Counted from the first letter of the stretch, positions 52,298 to 62,845 are shown. The stretch is 64,000 nucleotides of DNA from Polaribacter sp. BM10 (GCF_002005425.1 NZ_CP019704.1:992001-1056000), one strand, 5' to 3'. The notes: generated by a model not told the origin, from the letters alone. A program made the numbers and translations.

Positions 52298-54604
52298 TTA
52301 TTCATTAGAACCTATATTACCTTGAGCAACAATAGTTCCCAACTGAGATGCACTTAAATGTACGTTAATATAACCATCAAAAGTTAAAATTTCATCATAA
52401 GTAATTGCAGTACCGTCATCTAAAGTTTCTACTTGAGACATACTCATTCCTGTATCTCCATTTACAGGAGAAAAGCTAAAAGCGATTGGTCCACCAGTAG
52501 CTGCATCATTTTCATGAATATGTGCTGGATGCATTCCACCTGCTGGTGTATTCATAATATTTAATACTGCCAATGCAGAACCATCAATTCTTTTATAAAA
52601 AGTTGCAGTACCAGAAATACCTGCTACATCTTTTTCTGCCAAGGTATACACCTTACTTTCTGATGTTAAATCGTTTTTACCAATGTCTCCTTGAGCTACA
52701 ATTGTAGAAAGTTGAGTTGCACTTAAATGAACATTGATGTAAGCATCTAAATTTGTAATATCAGCATAAACAAAAGAAGAACCATCATCAAAAGTAGATA
52801 CATTTGTCATACTCATTCCTGTATCTCCATTTACCGGGTTAAAAGAAAATAATATTGCACCACCTTCTACGGCTGTATTGGCATGAATATGTGCTGGATG
52901 CATTCCACCCGCAGGTGTATTCATAATATCTAAAGTAGCTAAAGCTTCTCCGTTAACTCTTTCCGAAAAAGTTGCAGTACCAGAAATTCCCGCTACATCT
53001 TTCTCGCCTAAATCGTACATTGTTGTATTTCCTGTTAAGTCATTCTGACCTATATCTCCTTGAGCTACAATTGTAGATAATTGAGTTGAACTTAAATGAA
53101 CATTAATATAACCATCTAATTCTGCTATGTCAGCATACATAAAAGAAGATCCATCATCAAAAGTAGATACATTTGTCATACTCATTCCTGTATCTCCATT
53201 TACTGGATTAAAAGAAAATAATATTGCACCACCTTCTACGGCTGTATTGGCATGAATATGTGCTGGATGCATTCCACCCGCAGGTGTATTCATAATATCT
53301 AAAGTAGCTAAAGCTTCTCCGTTAACTCTTTCCGAAAAAGTTGCAGTGCCAGAAATTCCCGCTACATCTTTCTCGCCTAAATCGTACATTGTTGTATTTC
53401 CTGTTAAGTCATTCTGACCTATATCTCCTTGGGCTACAATTGTAGATAATTGAGTTGAACTTAAATGAACATTAATGTAACCATCTAATTCTGCTATGTC
53501 AGCATACATAAAAGAAGATCCATCGTCAAAAGTAGATACATTTGTCATACTCATTCCTGTATCTCCATTAACTGGATTAAAAGAAAATAATATTGAACCG
53601 CCTTCTACAGCTGTATTAGCATGAATATGTGCTGGATGCATTCCACCCGCAGGTGTATTCATAATATCTAAAGTAGCTAAAGCTTCTCCGTTAACTCTTT
53701 CAGAAAAAGTTGCTGTTCCAGAAATACCAGTCACATCTTTTTCTCCTAAATCATATTCCTTAGTATTTCCTGTTAAATCATTCACACCAATATCACCTTG
53801 AGATACAATTGTAGAAAGTTGTGTTGCACTTAAATGAACGTTAATGTAAGCATCTAAGTTTTGTATATCAGAAAAACTTAATGCTGTTCCATCATCTAAT
53901 GCTGTAAAATTTGTAAAGCTTTTCCCAGTATCTCCATTCACTGGTGTAAAAGACAATAGTATACCACCTCCTTCTAGTGCTGTATTTGCATGTATATGAG
54001 CTGGGTGTTCTCCGCCTTCTGGAGTATTCTGAATATCTAACTCTGCTAATATGCTTCCATTTTTTCTTTCAGAAAAAGTTGCTGTTCCAGAAATACCCGC
54101 TACATCTTTTTCACCTAAATCATAAACAATAGCATTTGGTTTTAGGGCATTTTGTCCTATATCACCTTGTGCAACAATGGTTCCTAATTCATCTTTACTT
54201 AAATGAACGTTTATATAACCATTAAATTCCAAAAGTTCAGAGAAAGTTATAGGTGTACCATCATCTAAAGCAGTAACGTTTATAGTGCTCTTACCACTGC
54301 TACCACTTACACTTCCAAGAGATAAAGCAATATCACCGCCTTCAGCTGCAGTATTGAAGTGAATATGAGCTGGATGCTGTCCTCCTTCTGGCGTTCCATC
54401 TAGAGAAATATTGATGTTAATAGAAGCATCTTGGTTCTCTACAAAAGAAACTTTACCTGAGATTCCTGATACATCCTTAGTACCAAGGTTGTAAGTAATA
54501 GAGTTTCCCGTTGGTGTGTAAAATTTGTAATCGAAATCATCTTCATTATTACAATTGTAAAATGCAAATGATAAGAATAATAAAATTAAGTTAATTTTTT
54601 TCAT
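52298..54604 (-). CDS. Lipoprotein with six tandem CHRD domains
   Basis: A 768-residue lipoprotein (signal ending AFYNC). It consists of six repeats of about 123 residues, each with KDVSGISG or KDVAGISG, GGxHPAHIHxN, and YINVHLS...TIVAQGDIG. These are the marks of the CHRD domain (PF07452, first seen in chordin). Repeats 3, 4 and 5 are almost identical in protein and DNA, repeats 1, 2 and 6 more divergent. Histidines of HPAHIH are kept in all six and could bind a metal. Likely surface exposed; function unknown. Confidence 0.88.
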   Translation of the reverse strand: MKKINLILLFLSFAFYNCNNEDDFDYKFYTPTGNSITYNLGTKDVSGISGKVSFVENQDASININISLDGTPEGGQHPAHIHFNTAAEGGDIALSLGSVSGSSGKSTINVTALDDGTPITFSELLEFNGYINVHLSKDELGTIVAQGDIGQNALKPNAIVYDLGEKDVAGISGTATFSERKNGSILAELDIQNTPEGGEHPAHIHANTALEGGGILLSFTPVNGDTGKSFTNFTALDDGTALSFSDIQNLDAYINVHLSATQLSTIVSQGDIGVNDLTGNTKEYDLGEKDVTGISGTATFSERVNGEALATLDIMNTPAGGMHPAHIHANTAVEGGSILFSFNPVNGDTGMSMTNVSTFDDGSSFMYADIAELDGYINVHLSSTQLSTIVAQGDIGQNDLTGNTTMYDLGEKDVAGISGTATFSERVNGEALATLDIMNTPAGGMHPAHIHANTAVEGGAILFSFNPVNGDTGMSMTNVSTFDDGSSFMYADIAELDGYINVHLSSTQLSTIVAQGDIGQNDLTGNTTMYDLGEKDVAGISGTATFSERVNGEALATLDIMNTPAGGMHPAHIHANTAVEGGAILFSFNPVNGDTGMSMTNVSTFDDGSSFVYADITNLDAYINVHLSATQLSTIVAQGDIGKNDLTSESKVYTLAEKDVAGISGTATFYKRIDGSALAVLNIMNTPAGGMHPAHIHENDAATGGPIAFSFSPVNGDTGMSMSQVETLDDGTAITYDEILTFDGYINVHLSASQLGTIVAQGNIGSNE
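52971..53708. repeat. Near-identical 369-bp tandem repeat inside the CHRD gene
   Basis: The same landmark starts at 52971 and 53340 (GTTGCAGTRCCAGAAATTCC) and again at 53709, spacing exactly 369 bp (123 codons). The two full units differ by only a few bases, so this is a recent duplication or a homogenised pair. Confidence 0.85.
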
Positions 54605-54632
54605 AATATTATTTTGTTTAATTATTTTGAAT

Positions 54633-54640
54633 CAAAGTTA
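54633..54640 (-). promoter_or_regulatory. -7 element of the CHRD gene
   Basis: Minus strand TAACTTTG matches TAnnTTTG, 29 bp before the start codon. The 114 bases between here and the HMG-CoA lyase gene show nothing else. Confidence 0.45.
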
Positions 54641-54754
54641 AACAAAAAAATATTGAAAAATTGACTTATTTAAATTAAACAGTAACTCAAATAAAAAATT
54701 AACGTAACTTTAAGATAATTAACAGTAATTGAGAAACTTTAAGAAGTTTTAAAT

Positions 54755-55612
54755 TTATAAGAAAGTTTCTAAAGCCTTATTGTAAGCGCTTTCAAAACTC
54801 ATCGGCTTTATATTTGTAAAAGCTTTTTCTGTAGTAAAATAAGATAATAATTTTTCTGTTGGCATGTTACCTGTTAAGTCGTCTTTTGCCATTGGGCAAC
54901 CTCCGTAACCTTTAATAGCGCCATCAAACCTATTACAACCAGCTTTAAATGCTGCGTTCACTTTTTCGTGCCATTTATCTGGTGTTGTATGTAAATGCGC
55001 CCCAAATTCTATATTTGAGTATTCTGGAATTAAATTTGAAAATAGATATTCTATAACATCTGGTGTAGAACTACCAATAGTATCTGAAAGCGATAAAATT
55101 TTAACGCCCATTTTAGATAATTTTTCTGTCCACTCACCTACTATTTCAACATTCCAAGGATCCCCGTACGGATTACCAAATCCCATTGATAAATAAGCTA
55201 CAACTTCTTTATTAGACTTATCTGCAATGTTTAAAATCGCATCTAAGGTTTCTAAAGATTCGGCTATTGTTTTATGCGTATTACGCATTTGAAAGTTTTC
55301 TGAAATAGAAAATGGATATCCTAAATAATCTATTTCTTCAAAAACAGAAGCATCATTTGCACCTCTAATATTTGCGATAATCGCTAATAATTTACTATCT
55401 GTTTTCGATAAGTCTAATTTTGATAAAACAGCTGCCGTATCTCGCATTTGCGGAATAGCTTTTGGAGATACAAAACTACCAAAATCAATAGTATCAAAAC
55501 CAACATTTAAAAGTGAATTTATATATAATGCTTTTTGCTCGGTTGCAATAAAATGAGATTTTATACCTTGCATTGCATCTCTAGGACATTCTATAATTTT
55601 GACTTTTTTCAT
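54755..55612 (-). CDS. Hydroxymethylglutaryl-CoA lyase
   Basis: A 286-residue HMGL-like TIM-barrel enzyme starting MKKVKIIECPRDAMQGIK; the frame is open 43 codons further upstream, but that stretch runs under the divergent MFS gene start and is not family-like. Landmarks: FGSFVSPKAIPQM, LSLSDTIGSSTP, GAHLHTTP and the catalytic Cys loop YGGCPMA. It cleaves HMG-CoA to acetyl-CoA and acetoacetate in leucine catabolism. Divergent from the MFS gene. Confidence 0.9.
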   Translation of the reverse strand: MKKVKIIECPRDAMQGIKSHFIATEQKALYINSLLNVGFDTIDFGSFVSPKAIPQMRDTAAVLSKLDLSKTDSKLLAIIANIRGANDASVFEEIDYLGYPFSISENFQMRNTHKTIAESLETLDAILNIADKSNKEVVAYLSMGFGNPYGDPWNVEIVGEWTEKLSKMGVKILSLSDTIGSSTPDVIEYLFSNLIPEYSNIEFGAHLHTTPDKWHEKVNAAFKAGCNRFDGAIKGYGGCPMAKDDLTGNMPTEKLLSYFTTEKAFTNIKPMSFESAYNKALETFL

Positions 55613-55696
55613 CAAATCAAAGATAAAAAAACAAACTGATTTCAATGTTAATTTTAAATTGAATATTACATTCTTTTCAATAAATTTGCTTTTTAA

Positions 55697-56869
55697 ATGA
55701 AACATCACAAATTTGTTCTTTTTATAATTGTTATTTCTCAATTCTGTTGCACGTCTTTATGGTTTGCAAGCAATGCCGTATTAACAGATTTAATAGATAA
55801 CTTCAATTTAAAAACTAATGCCTTAGAAAATTTAACTTCTGCAGTTCAATTTGGTTTTATTTTAGGAACATTGTTATTTGCACTACTTTCTATAGCAGAT
55901 AGATTCTCGCCTTCTAAAGTATTTTTCTTTTGTGCCTCTTTAGGCGCAGTTTTTAATGGTTGTTTAATTTTTAATGAAAACACATTATTTAGCTTACTTT
56001 TATTAAGATTCTTAACAGGATTTTTCTTAGCAGGAATTTATCCTGTTGGGATGAAAATTGCTACGGATTATTTTGAAAAAGGGTTGGGAAAATCTTTAGG
56101 TTATTTAGTTGGTGCCTTAGTGTTAGGAACTGCTTTACCACATCTACTTAAAGATAGTTTACAAGACTATTCTTGGCAAAATATTATTTTATTCATTTCG
56201 ATATTAGCCATTTTTGGTGGATTACTATTATTTGCCTTAGTTCCTAACGGACCATTTCGAAAAAAAGGAACCGCATTAGACATTTCAATTTGCTATAAAG
56301 TTTTTAAAAATGTTCAATTTAGAAATGCTGCTATTGGATATTTTGGACATATGTGGGAACTATATACTTTTTGGGCATTTGTACCGATACTTTTAATTAC
56401 ATACTCTAACTTACATGATATTAACTTTAAAATCCCATTATTATCTTTCTTTATTATTTCTATAGGAAGTATTGGATGTATTGTTGGTAGCAATGTTGCG
56501 GCGGCAATTGGTACAAAAAAAACAGCTTATTGGTCTTTACTTTTATCTTGTTTTTGTTGCTTGATTTCTCCCCTATTTTTTATGATTGATAATGCAATAA
56601 TTTTTATTTGTTTTCTATTATTTTGGGGAATGGTTGTTATTGCAGATTCACCACTATTTTCTACGCTAATCGCTAAAAATGCCCCTAAAAAAGATAAAGG
56701 TACAGCTCTTACAATAGTAAACTGTATAGGTTATGCCATTACAATTTTAAGCATTCAAATAATTAGTTATATATATCATACAACCAACACAACATTTATA
56801 TACTTAATACTAGCTATTGGCCCTATTCTAGGTTTAATCGCTTTAAAAAGTAAAAGTTTTAAAAACTAA
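55697..56869 (+). CDS. MFS transporter
   Basis: A 390-residue protein with about twelve membrane helices. The N-terminal half carries LADR-like SIADRFSPSKVF between helices 2 and 3, and FLTGFFLAGIYPVGMKIATDYFE, a typical MFS helix 4 region. It resembles cyanate/nitrate-type NarK/CynX-like members only loosely, so no substrate is claimed. Ends 8 bp from a convergent gene with no terminator between. Confidence 0.85.
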   Translation: MKHHKFVLFIIVISQFCCTSLWFASNAVLTDLIDNFNLKTNALENLTSAVQFGFILGTLLFALLSIADRFSPSKVFFFCASLGAVFNGCLIFNENTLFSLLLLRFLTGFFLAGIYPVGMKIATDYFEKGLGKSLGYLVGALVLGTALPHLLKDSLQDYSWQNIILFISILAIFGGLLLFALVPNGPFRKKGTALDISICYKVFKNVQFRNAAIGYFGHMWELYTFWAFVPILLITYSNLHDINFKIPLLSFFIISIGSIGCIVGSNVAAAIGTKKTAYWSLLLSCFCCLISPLFFMIDNAIIFICFLLFWGMVVIADSPLFSTLIAKNAPKKDKGTALTIVNCIGYAITILSIQIISYIYHTTNTTFIYLILAIGPILGLIALKSKSFKN

Positions 56870-56877
56870 TTATATTC

Positions 56878-57255
56878 TTAAGATTGTAAAGGTATTTCTG
56901 GTAATTTATTTTTAAAACTTGGTGCATTATCTCTGTAAGAAACAAGTTTCTTTTTAGATACAAGTACTATTAAATCTTCATTTAAAGTAAATAAGCAAGC
57001 TGTTCTAAATTTATTTATAAGTAAACTTTCTAATTCTGATTTTAATTCTTCTAAAGTAAATTGCTTAAATTGATTATCATCTGTATAACGATACTTTAAT
57101 TCGAAAACATCTTTGTCATCAATTTTAAACAAACGTGCATATACATTTAATAAACCTTCACTTTTTCTAATAGGTTTACTTACTGTTAATTTTACAAACT
57201 CATCGTTTGTTATACTTTCCTTTAAAACTTCAAAAAAATGGATAAATTCACTCAT
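56878..57255 (-). CDS. Hypothetical protein, 125 aa
   Basis: I do not firmly recognise this gene. It encodes 125 residues, mixed alpha/beta, with no signal peptide. From memory, the pattern FVKLTVSKPIRKSEGLLNVY...FELKYRYTDDN recalls the N-terminal domain of a family of ~385-residue flavobacterial methyltransferase-annotated proteins. If so, this is a domain-only or truncated member. An exact -7 element is 5 bp upstream. Confidence 0.6.
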   Translation of the reverse strand: MSEFIHFFEVLKESITNDEFVKLTVSKPIRKSEGLLNVYARLFKIDDKDVFELKYRYTDDNQFKQFTLEELKSELESLLINKFRTACLFTLNEDLIVLVSKKKLVSYRDNAPSFKNKLPEIPLQS

Positions 57256-57259
57256 AGTA

Positions 57260-57267
57260 CAAATATA
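57260..57267 (-). promoter_or_regulatory. -7 element touching the typA terminator
   Basis: Minus strand TATATTTG matches TAnnTTTG five bases before the ATG of the 125-aa gene, so its mRNA would be leaderless or nearly so. The element overlaps the end of the typA terminator. Confidence 0.4.
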
Positions 57268-57295
57268 AAAAACGCCACTAAAAAGTGGCGTTTTT
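57267..57295 (-). terminator. Terminator of typA
   Basis: AAAAACGCCACT and AGTGGCGTTTTT form a 12-bp stem, loop AAAA, with T-run on the minus strand. Confidence 0.9.
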
Positions 57296-57348
57296 AAGAT
57301 ATTAATAATCTTAGATTATTATAATCAAAAAGGTATTTTAATATATTA

Positions 57349-59121
57349 TTATGGTCTAAAATTAATTTTACGCATACGTAAGCTTTCTGGAGTAACTTCT
57401 AAATATTCATCAGCTTTAATATACTCCATACATTCTTCCAAAGAAAAATCAATTTTTGGTGCAATTTTTACACTATCATCTGTACCAGAAGAACGAACGT
57501 TAGTTAATTTTTTACCTTTAATTAAGTTTACACCCATATCATCGGCTTTAGAGTTTTCTCCTACAACCTGCCCAATATAAATATCTTGATTAGGATCGAT
57601 AAAGAATCGACCTCTATCTTGTAATCTATCAATAGCATAAGCTGTTGCTTTACCTGCTGCAGATGATACAATTGCACCTTTAATATCTTCAGAGAAATCA
57701 CCTTTATAAGGTCCATATTCAGAAAAACGGTGGTTAATAATAGCTTGACCTGCAGTTGCAGTTAAAATTTTATTACGCAAACCAATTAATCCTCTCGAAG
57801 GAATTGTAAATTCTAAATGCTGTAAATCTCCTTTAGGCTCCATGATTAATAAATCTCCTTTTCTAAGAGATACTAAATTAATTGCTTTAGAAGCAACATC
57901 TTCAGGAACATCGATAGATAAAGTCTCGTAAGGCTCACATTTCACTCCGTCAATTTCTTTTAAAATAACTTGTGGTCTACCTACTTGCAATTCGTATCCT
58001 TCTCTACGCATTGTTTCAATTAATACAGATAGGTGTAAAACTCCACGTCCGAAAACGTTAAATTTATCTTCAGAATCTGTAGTATCTACTCTTAATGCAA
58101 GGTTTTTTTCCATTTCTTTAAACAATCTGTCACGCAAATGACGAGATGTTACAAATTTACCTTCTTTACCAAAAAACGGAGAGTTGTTAATAGTAAACAA
58201 CATACTCATTGTTGGTTTATCAATTTCTGTTCTTGGTAATGCCTCTGGGTTTTCTAAATCTGCAATTGTATCACCAATTTCAAAATCTTCTACACCAGTA
58301 ATTGCACAAATATCACCACAAGGTACTTTATCTACTTGTACTTTACCCATTCCTTCAAAAACATGTAATTCTTTAATTCTAACTTTTTTAGTAGAACCAT
58401 CAGCTTTACATAACATGTAATCTTTACCAGCTTCTAAATCACCTCTAAACACACGTCCGATTGCAATTCTACCTGTAAAAGCAGAAAAGTCTAAAGAAGT
58501 AATTTGCATTTGTGCAGTACCTTCGTTGTATTTAGTTTCTGGAATAGATTCTAATACAGCATCTAACAAAGGTACGATATTGTCAGTTTCATTTTTCCAG
58601 TCTGTAGACATCCAATTGTTCTTCGCAGAACCGTAAATTGTAGTAAAGTCTAATTGCTCTTCTGTTGCTTCTAAAGCAAACATCAAATCAAAAACTTTCT
58701 CATGAACTAAATCTGGAGTACAGTTTTCTTTATCTACTTTATTTACAACTACTATTGGTGTTAATCCTAATTCTAAGGCTTTACCTAATACAAAACGAGT
58801 TTGTGGCATTGGCCCTTCAAATGCATCCACTAATAATAAAACACCATCAGCCATTTTTAATACACGCTCTACCTCTCCACCAAAATCGGCGTGACCAGGA
58901 GTATCAATTACGTTAATTTTTGTGTTCTTATAATTTACAGATACGTTTTTAGAAAGAATCGTAATTCCTCTTTCACGTTCTAAATCGTTGTTGTCTAACA
59001 ATAAATCTGTACGTTCTTTACGTTCGTCTAAGATTTTTGCTTGATCTATAATTTTATCAACTAACGTTGTTTTACCGTGATCTACGTGGGCTATAATAGC
59101 GATGTTTCTAATTGGTTGCAT
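57349..59121 (-). CDS. typA: Ribosome-associated GTPase TypA/BipA
   Basis: A 590-residue translational GTPase. G1 is [10 protein letters not shown] (11-20), then [14 protein letters not shown] and NKVD. Domains II and III follow, and the BipA-specific C-terminal domain has the ISxR-like [15 protein letters not shown] and [12 protein letters not shown]. It acts in ribosome assembly and stress adaptation. Monocistronic, with its own promoter and terminator. Confidence 0.95.
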   Translation of the reverse strand: MQPIRNIAIIAHVDHGKTTLVDKIIDQAKILDERKERTDLLLDNNDLERERGITILSKNVSVNYKNTKINVIDTPGHADFGGEVERVLKMADGVLLLVDAFEGPMPQTRFVLGKALELGLTPIVVVNKVDKENCTPDLVHEKVFDLMFALEATEEQLDFTTIYGSAKNNWMSTDWKNETDNIVPLLDAVLESIPETKYNEGTAQMQITSLDFSAFTGRIAIGRVFRGDLEAGKDYMLCKADGSTKKVRIKELHVFEGMGKVQVDKVPCGDICAITGVEDFEIGDTIADLENPEALPRTEIDKPTMSMLFTINNSPFFGKEGKFVTSRHLRDRLFKEMEKNLALRVDTTDSEDKFNVFGRGVLHLSVLIETMRREGYELQVGRPQVILKEIDGVKCEPYETLSIDVPEDVASKAINLVSLRKGDLLIMEPKGDLQHLEFTIPSRGLIGLRNKILTATAGQAIINHRFSEYGPYKGDFSEDIKGAIVSSAAGKATAYAIDRLQDRGRFFIDPNQDIYIGQVVGENSKADDMGVNLIKGKKLTNVRSSGTDDSVKIAPKIDFSLEECMEYIKADEYLEVTPESLRMRKINFRP

Positions 59122-59143
59122 TCTTGCGTTCTTAAATTTCGTG

Positions 59144-59151
59144 CAAAAGTA
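59144..59151 (-). promoter_or_regulatory. -7 element of typA
   Basis: Minus strand TACTTTTG matches TAnnTTTG, 23 bp before the start codon. Confidence 0.45.
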
Positions 59152-59238
59152 GTGTTTTTAGTTTAAAGATTGGTTTCAAACTAAAAAAGTTTAACTATCT
59201 AATAACTATTAATATATCTAAGAGAAGATTATAGTGTT

Positions 59239-60300
59239 TTATTTTACGAAACAACCTCCTTTTAAATTGATTAATTTTAAAGAAGGAAAATACTCTTTTA
59301 AAATTCTGATAGCCTTTGTACTTCTTACACCTGATTTACAATAAACAACTAAACTTTTATCAACATTTACCTCTTCTAGTCTTGATTTCAAATCACTTAA
59401 AGGAATATGTTGACCACCAATATGATATTGTTTTCTTTCACTTTCCTCTCGAACATCTAACAAATTATAATCAGAAATATTGCTTTCTAAAAAAGTAAGA
59501 GTAATTTCCTCAATGTCGAACTCTATTCCGCAGAAAACATCATAATTCTCTTCTAACTCCTGAATATTAATTTTAGTGTTTTTCTGATAATTTAAAGTTA
59601 CTTGCTGCATTGTTAATGTATTATATAACAACAATTTATTTGATAACACATTTCCTATTCCACAAATAATTTTTATCGTTTCATTAGCTTGAAAACTACC
59701 AATAATACCTGGTAAAACACCTAATACACCAATTTCTGAACAATTAGGCGATTCATCTGGCTTTGGTGGCGTTGGATACAAACATCTGTAAGTTGCACTA
59801 TTATTGTAATTAAAAACACTTACTTGGCCCTCAAATTTAAAAATTGCTCCGTAAACTAATGGTTTGTTTGTAATAACTGCTGCGTCATTTGCTAAATATC
59901 TTGTTGAAAAATTATCAGATCCGTCAATAATAATATCGTATTTTTTAAATAAAGCAATAGCATTTTGTCTTGTTAATTTTTCTTGATAAACATTAAAATT
60001 AATAAACGGATTTAATGCTGATAATCTTTTTGCGGCAACTTTAGCTTTCGACAAGCCAATATCATCAATAGTATATAAAATTTGACGTTGTAAATTACTT
60101 TGATCTACAACATCGTCATCAATAATACCAATATTACCAACACCTGCAGCGCTTAAATATTGTAAAACTGGGCAACCTAATCCGCCAGCTCCAATTACTA
60201 AAACTTTTGCTTTTTTTAATTTTAATTGTCCTTGTTCTCCTATTTTATCTAAAATAAGATGACGATTGTATTGCTGATATTCTTCGGTAGATAAATTCAT
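59239..60300 (-). CDS. thiF: ThiF/MoeB/HesA-family adenylyltransferase with C-terminal rhodanese domain
   Basis: A 353-residue protein. The E1-like domain has YNRHLILDKIGEQGQ, the nucleotide loop GAGGLGCP (37-44), DDDVVDQSNLQRQ and DGSDNFSTRYL. The rhodanese domain (about 255-353) has the catalytic Cys321 in VVYCKSGVRS. In a thi operon it should adenylate the ThiS C-terminus and the rhodanese Cys may pass sulfur. The paired CxxC zinc motifs of MoeB/ThiF are not seen (only single Cys). Last gene of the operon; 5 bp from thiH. Confidence 0.88.
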   Translation of the reverse strand: MNLSTEEYQQYNRHLILDKIGEQGQLKLKKAKVLVIGAGGLGCPVLQYLSAAGVGNIGIIDDDVVDQSNLQRQILYTIDDIGLSKAKVAAKRLSALNPFINFNVYQEKLTRQNAIALFKKYDIIIDGSDNFSTRYLANDAAVITNKPLVYGAIFKFEGQVSVFNYNNSATYRCLYPTPPKPDESPNCSEIGVLGVLPGIIGSFQANETIKIICGIGNVLSNKLLLYNTLTMQQVTLNYQKNTKINIQELEENYDVFCGIEFDIEEITLTFLESNISDYNLLDVREESERKQYHIGGQHIPLSDLKSRLEEVNVDKSLVVYCKSGVRSTKAIRILKEYFPSLKLINLKGGCFVK

Positions 60301-60305
60301 ATAAA

Positions 60306-61421
60306 TTATACCTTTTCAAAATGTTCCCAATCTTTCCAAACAACCTCTAAACCATTATTTTTTAACATTTTTACAACATCTTCTGTACTTCTTTCATCAG
60401 AAATTTCGAATTGTTCTAAAGATTGTGGTTCAACAGAATATCCACCAGGATTTGTTTTAGACTCGGCACTAATAGAAGTAATACCTAATTTAACGATATG
60501 ATTTCTAAATATTTCACTTTCTCGGGTAGACATAGATAATTCAACATCTTCATCAAACAAACGAAATGCACATATAGTTTGTACTAAATCTTTATCCGTC
60601 ATTTCTACTTTTGGTTCTAAACCACCAGAATGTGGTCTTAATCGAGGAAAAGAAATCGAATATTTAGTTTTCCAATACGTCTTCTGTAAATATTTTAGGT
60701 GTAAAGCTGTAAAAAAACTATCTGCTCTCCAATCTTCTAAACCAAATAAAGCGCCTAAACCAATTTTATGCACACCGGCTTTACCTAATCGATCTGGTGT
60801 ATCTAGACGATAATCAAAATTAGATTTCTTCCCTTTAGGGTGATGTTTTTTATATTCTTCTCTATGATAGGTTTCTTGATAAACAAGTACGGCATATAAT
60901 CCATTTTCTTTTAAAAGAATGTAATCTTCTGTATTTAAAGGCTGAATTTCTATAGTTATGTTAGAAAATTTACTGCGTATTAATTGAATCGCATTTTTTA
61001 CATAATCTACACCAACGGTTTTATTTGCTTCGCCAGTAACTAACAAAATATGATCATATCCTTTCTTTTTTAGAAAAGCAACTTCTTTTAGAATTTCTGC
61101 ATCTGTTAGCGTTCTTCTTGGTATTTTATTGGTCATACTAAAACCACAATACGTACAGATATTCTGACACTCGTTACTTAAATACATGGGCGCATACATT
61201 TGTATTGTATTCCCAAATCTCTTTTTAGTAAGTGCATGACTTTTTTGGGCCATTTGCTCTAAATATGGTTTTGCTGCCGGAGACAACAGTGCCTTAAAAT
61301 CTTCTAAATCTAGATTATCTTTTAAAAGCGCCAACTCAACATCTTTATTGGTTTTATTGTAAATACTATTTAAAGTTTCAGTCCAATTATAAGTATCAAA
61401 AAGTGTTTTAAAGTTGCGCAT
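60306..61421 (-). CDS. thiH: 2-iminoacetate synthase (ThiH, radical SAM)
   Basis: A 371-residue radical SAM enzyme. The iron-sulfur cysteines are Cys85, Cys89 and Cys92 in ECQNICTYCGF (CxxxCxxC). Other landmarks: LVTGEANKTVG, YQETYHREEY and ISFPRLRPHSGG. It cleaves tyrosine to dehydroglycine (2-iminoacetate) for the thiazole. It lies 3 bp from thiG. Confidence 0.95.
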   Translation of the reverse strand: MRNFKTLFDTYNWTETLNSIYNKTNKDVELALLKDNLDLEDFKALLSPAAKPYLEQMAQKSHALTKKRFGNTIQMYAPMYLSNECQNICTYCGFSMTNKIPRRTLTDAEILKEVAFLKKKGYDHILLVTGEANKTVGVDYVKNAIQLIRSKFSNITIEIQPLNTEDYILLKENGLYAVLVYQETYHREEYKKHHPKGKKSNFDYRLDTPDRLGKAGVHKIGLGALFGLEDWRADSFFTALHLKYLQKTYWKTKYSISFPRLRPHSGGLEPKVEMTDKDLVQTICAFRLFDEDVELSMSTRESEIFRNHIVKLGITSISAESKTNPGGYSVEPQSLEQFEISDERSTEDVVKMLKNNGLEVVWKDWEHFEKV

Positions 61422-61424
61422 CTT

Positions 61425-62192
61425 TTAATTTAAAAATGATGTTAACGGACTACTTGCAACTGCTTTTTTATTTACAGGAGCCAACTTCGCTTCAAAAGCC
61501 ATTCTACCAGCTTCAACTGCCATTCTAAAGGCGTTTGCCATTGCCACAGGATTTTTAGAAACTGCAATTGCGGTATTTACAAGAACTGCATCTGCACCTA
61601 TTTCCATTGCAAATGCTGCATGAGAAGGCGCACCAATACCTGCATCAACAATAACTGGTACATTCGATTGCTCGATAATAATTTCTAAAAAATCTACCGT
61701 TTTTAAACCTTTATTACTACCAATCGGAGCACCAAGAGGCATTACACATTGAACACCTACTTCTTCTAATCGTTTACATAAAACAGGATCTGCATGAATA
61801 TACGGCATTACTACAAAACCTTTTTTAACCAATTCTTCTGCAGCTTTTAGAGTTTCTATCGGATCTGGCAACAAATATCTAGGATCTGGATGAATTTCTA
61901 ATTTTACCCAATTTGTCTGTAAAGCTTCTCTAGATAATTCTGCAGCAAAAACTGCTTCTTTAGCATTTCTAACGCCAGAGGTATTTGGTAATAAATTAAT
62001 TCTTTCATGATTTAGATGCATTAAAATATCATCCTCTTCATTCGTCACATCAACCCTTTTTAATGCTACCGTAACCAATTCGCTTTTACTCTCTAATAGT
62101 GCATCTTGCATTAAATTAGACGAACTAAATTTACCTGTTCCGGTAAATAAACGAGAATTAAATGTTTTATCGGCAATTATTAATTTTTCCAT
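61425..62192 (-). CDS. thiG: Thiazole synthase
   Basis: A 255-residue TIM-barrel enzyme. The likely Schiff-base lysine is Lys97 in [19 protein letters not shown] and [14 protein letters not shown] bind phosphate. It builds the thiazole phosphate from DXP, ThiS-thiocarboxylate and iminoacetate. Between thiE and thiH with gaps of 5 and 3 bp. Confidence 0.96.
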   Translation of the reverse strand: MEKLIIADKTFNSRLFTGTGKFSSSNLMQDALLESKSELVTVALKRVDVTNEEDDILMHLNHERINLLPNTSGVRNAKEAVFAAELSREALQTNWVKLEIHPDPRYLLPDPIETLKAAEELVKKGFVVMPYIHADPVLCKRLEEVGVQCVMPLGAPIGSNKGLKTVDFLEIIIEQSNVPVIVDAGIGAPSHAAFAMEIGADAVLVNTAIAVSKNPVAMANAFRMAVEAGRMAFEAKLAPVNKKAVASSPLTSFLN

Positions 62193-62197
62193 GCTAT

Positions 62198-62845
62198 TTA
62201 ATTTTTATCAAACTTAAATATTTGCTCTTGGGCTCTATCTTTAAGCAATATTTTATGAAAGTTTGAAATTACATTGTAATTATTAGTTATTTCTGATGAA
62301 ACAGCCAATCCGTAAACACCTGTTTCAATAATTGACTCTACATCGTTTAAAGTGATACCACCAACTGCAATTATTGGCACTGTAGTTTTTAATTCTTCTA
62401 AAATAACTTTGTAACCCGTTACTCCTAAAACCGGACTTAAATTTTCTTTTGTATTTGTGAATCTAAACGGACCTAAACCAATATAATCTACTTTTTTGTC
62501 TATTAAAACTTCACAATCTTTTAAAGTGTTTGCAGTACCACCAATAATTTGCCAAGACGCTAATTCTTTACGAACCAAATTAGGACAAGCATCTGTTTTA
62601 CCTAAATGAACGCCATCTGCTTTTATGGCAATTGCAACTTTGTAATAGTCGTTTATAATTAATCTCGTCTGAAAATTATCTGTAATTTCTTTAACCTTTT
62701 TAGCTGTTTCTAAAACAATATCTTCCTTTACATTTTTTAAACGTAGTTGAACTGTCTCTGCACCAGAGCTGCATGCATTTTGAATATTTTGCAAATGCTC
62801 TTCTGGTGATTTACCTTGAGATATATAATGTAATTTACTTATCAT
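62198..62845 (-). CDS. thiE: Thiamine-phosphate synthase (ThiE)
   Basis: A 215-residue TIM-barrel enzyme. Landmarks: [46 protein letters not shown] and AVGGI. It couples HMP-PP with thiazole phosphate. It overlaps thiD by 11 bp. A second ThiE/TenI-like gene lies at the right edge. Confidence 0.92.
   Translation of the reverse strand: MISKLHYISQGKSPEEHLQNIQNACSSGAETVQLRLKNVKEDIVLETAKKVKEITDNFQTRLIINDYYKVAIAIKADGVHLGKTDACPNLVRKELASWQIIGGTANTLKDCEVLIDKKVDYIGLGPFRFTNTKENLSPVLGVTGYKVILEELKTTVPIIAVGGITLNDVESIIETGVYGLAVSSEITNNYNVISNFHKILLKDRAQEQIFKFDKN

Noticed and set aside
54755..55741. Longer N-terminus for the HMG-CoA lyase (43 extra residues)
   Set aside because: The extension runs into the divergent MFS gene and is not enzyme-like; MKKVKIIEC at 55612 is the family start.
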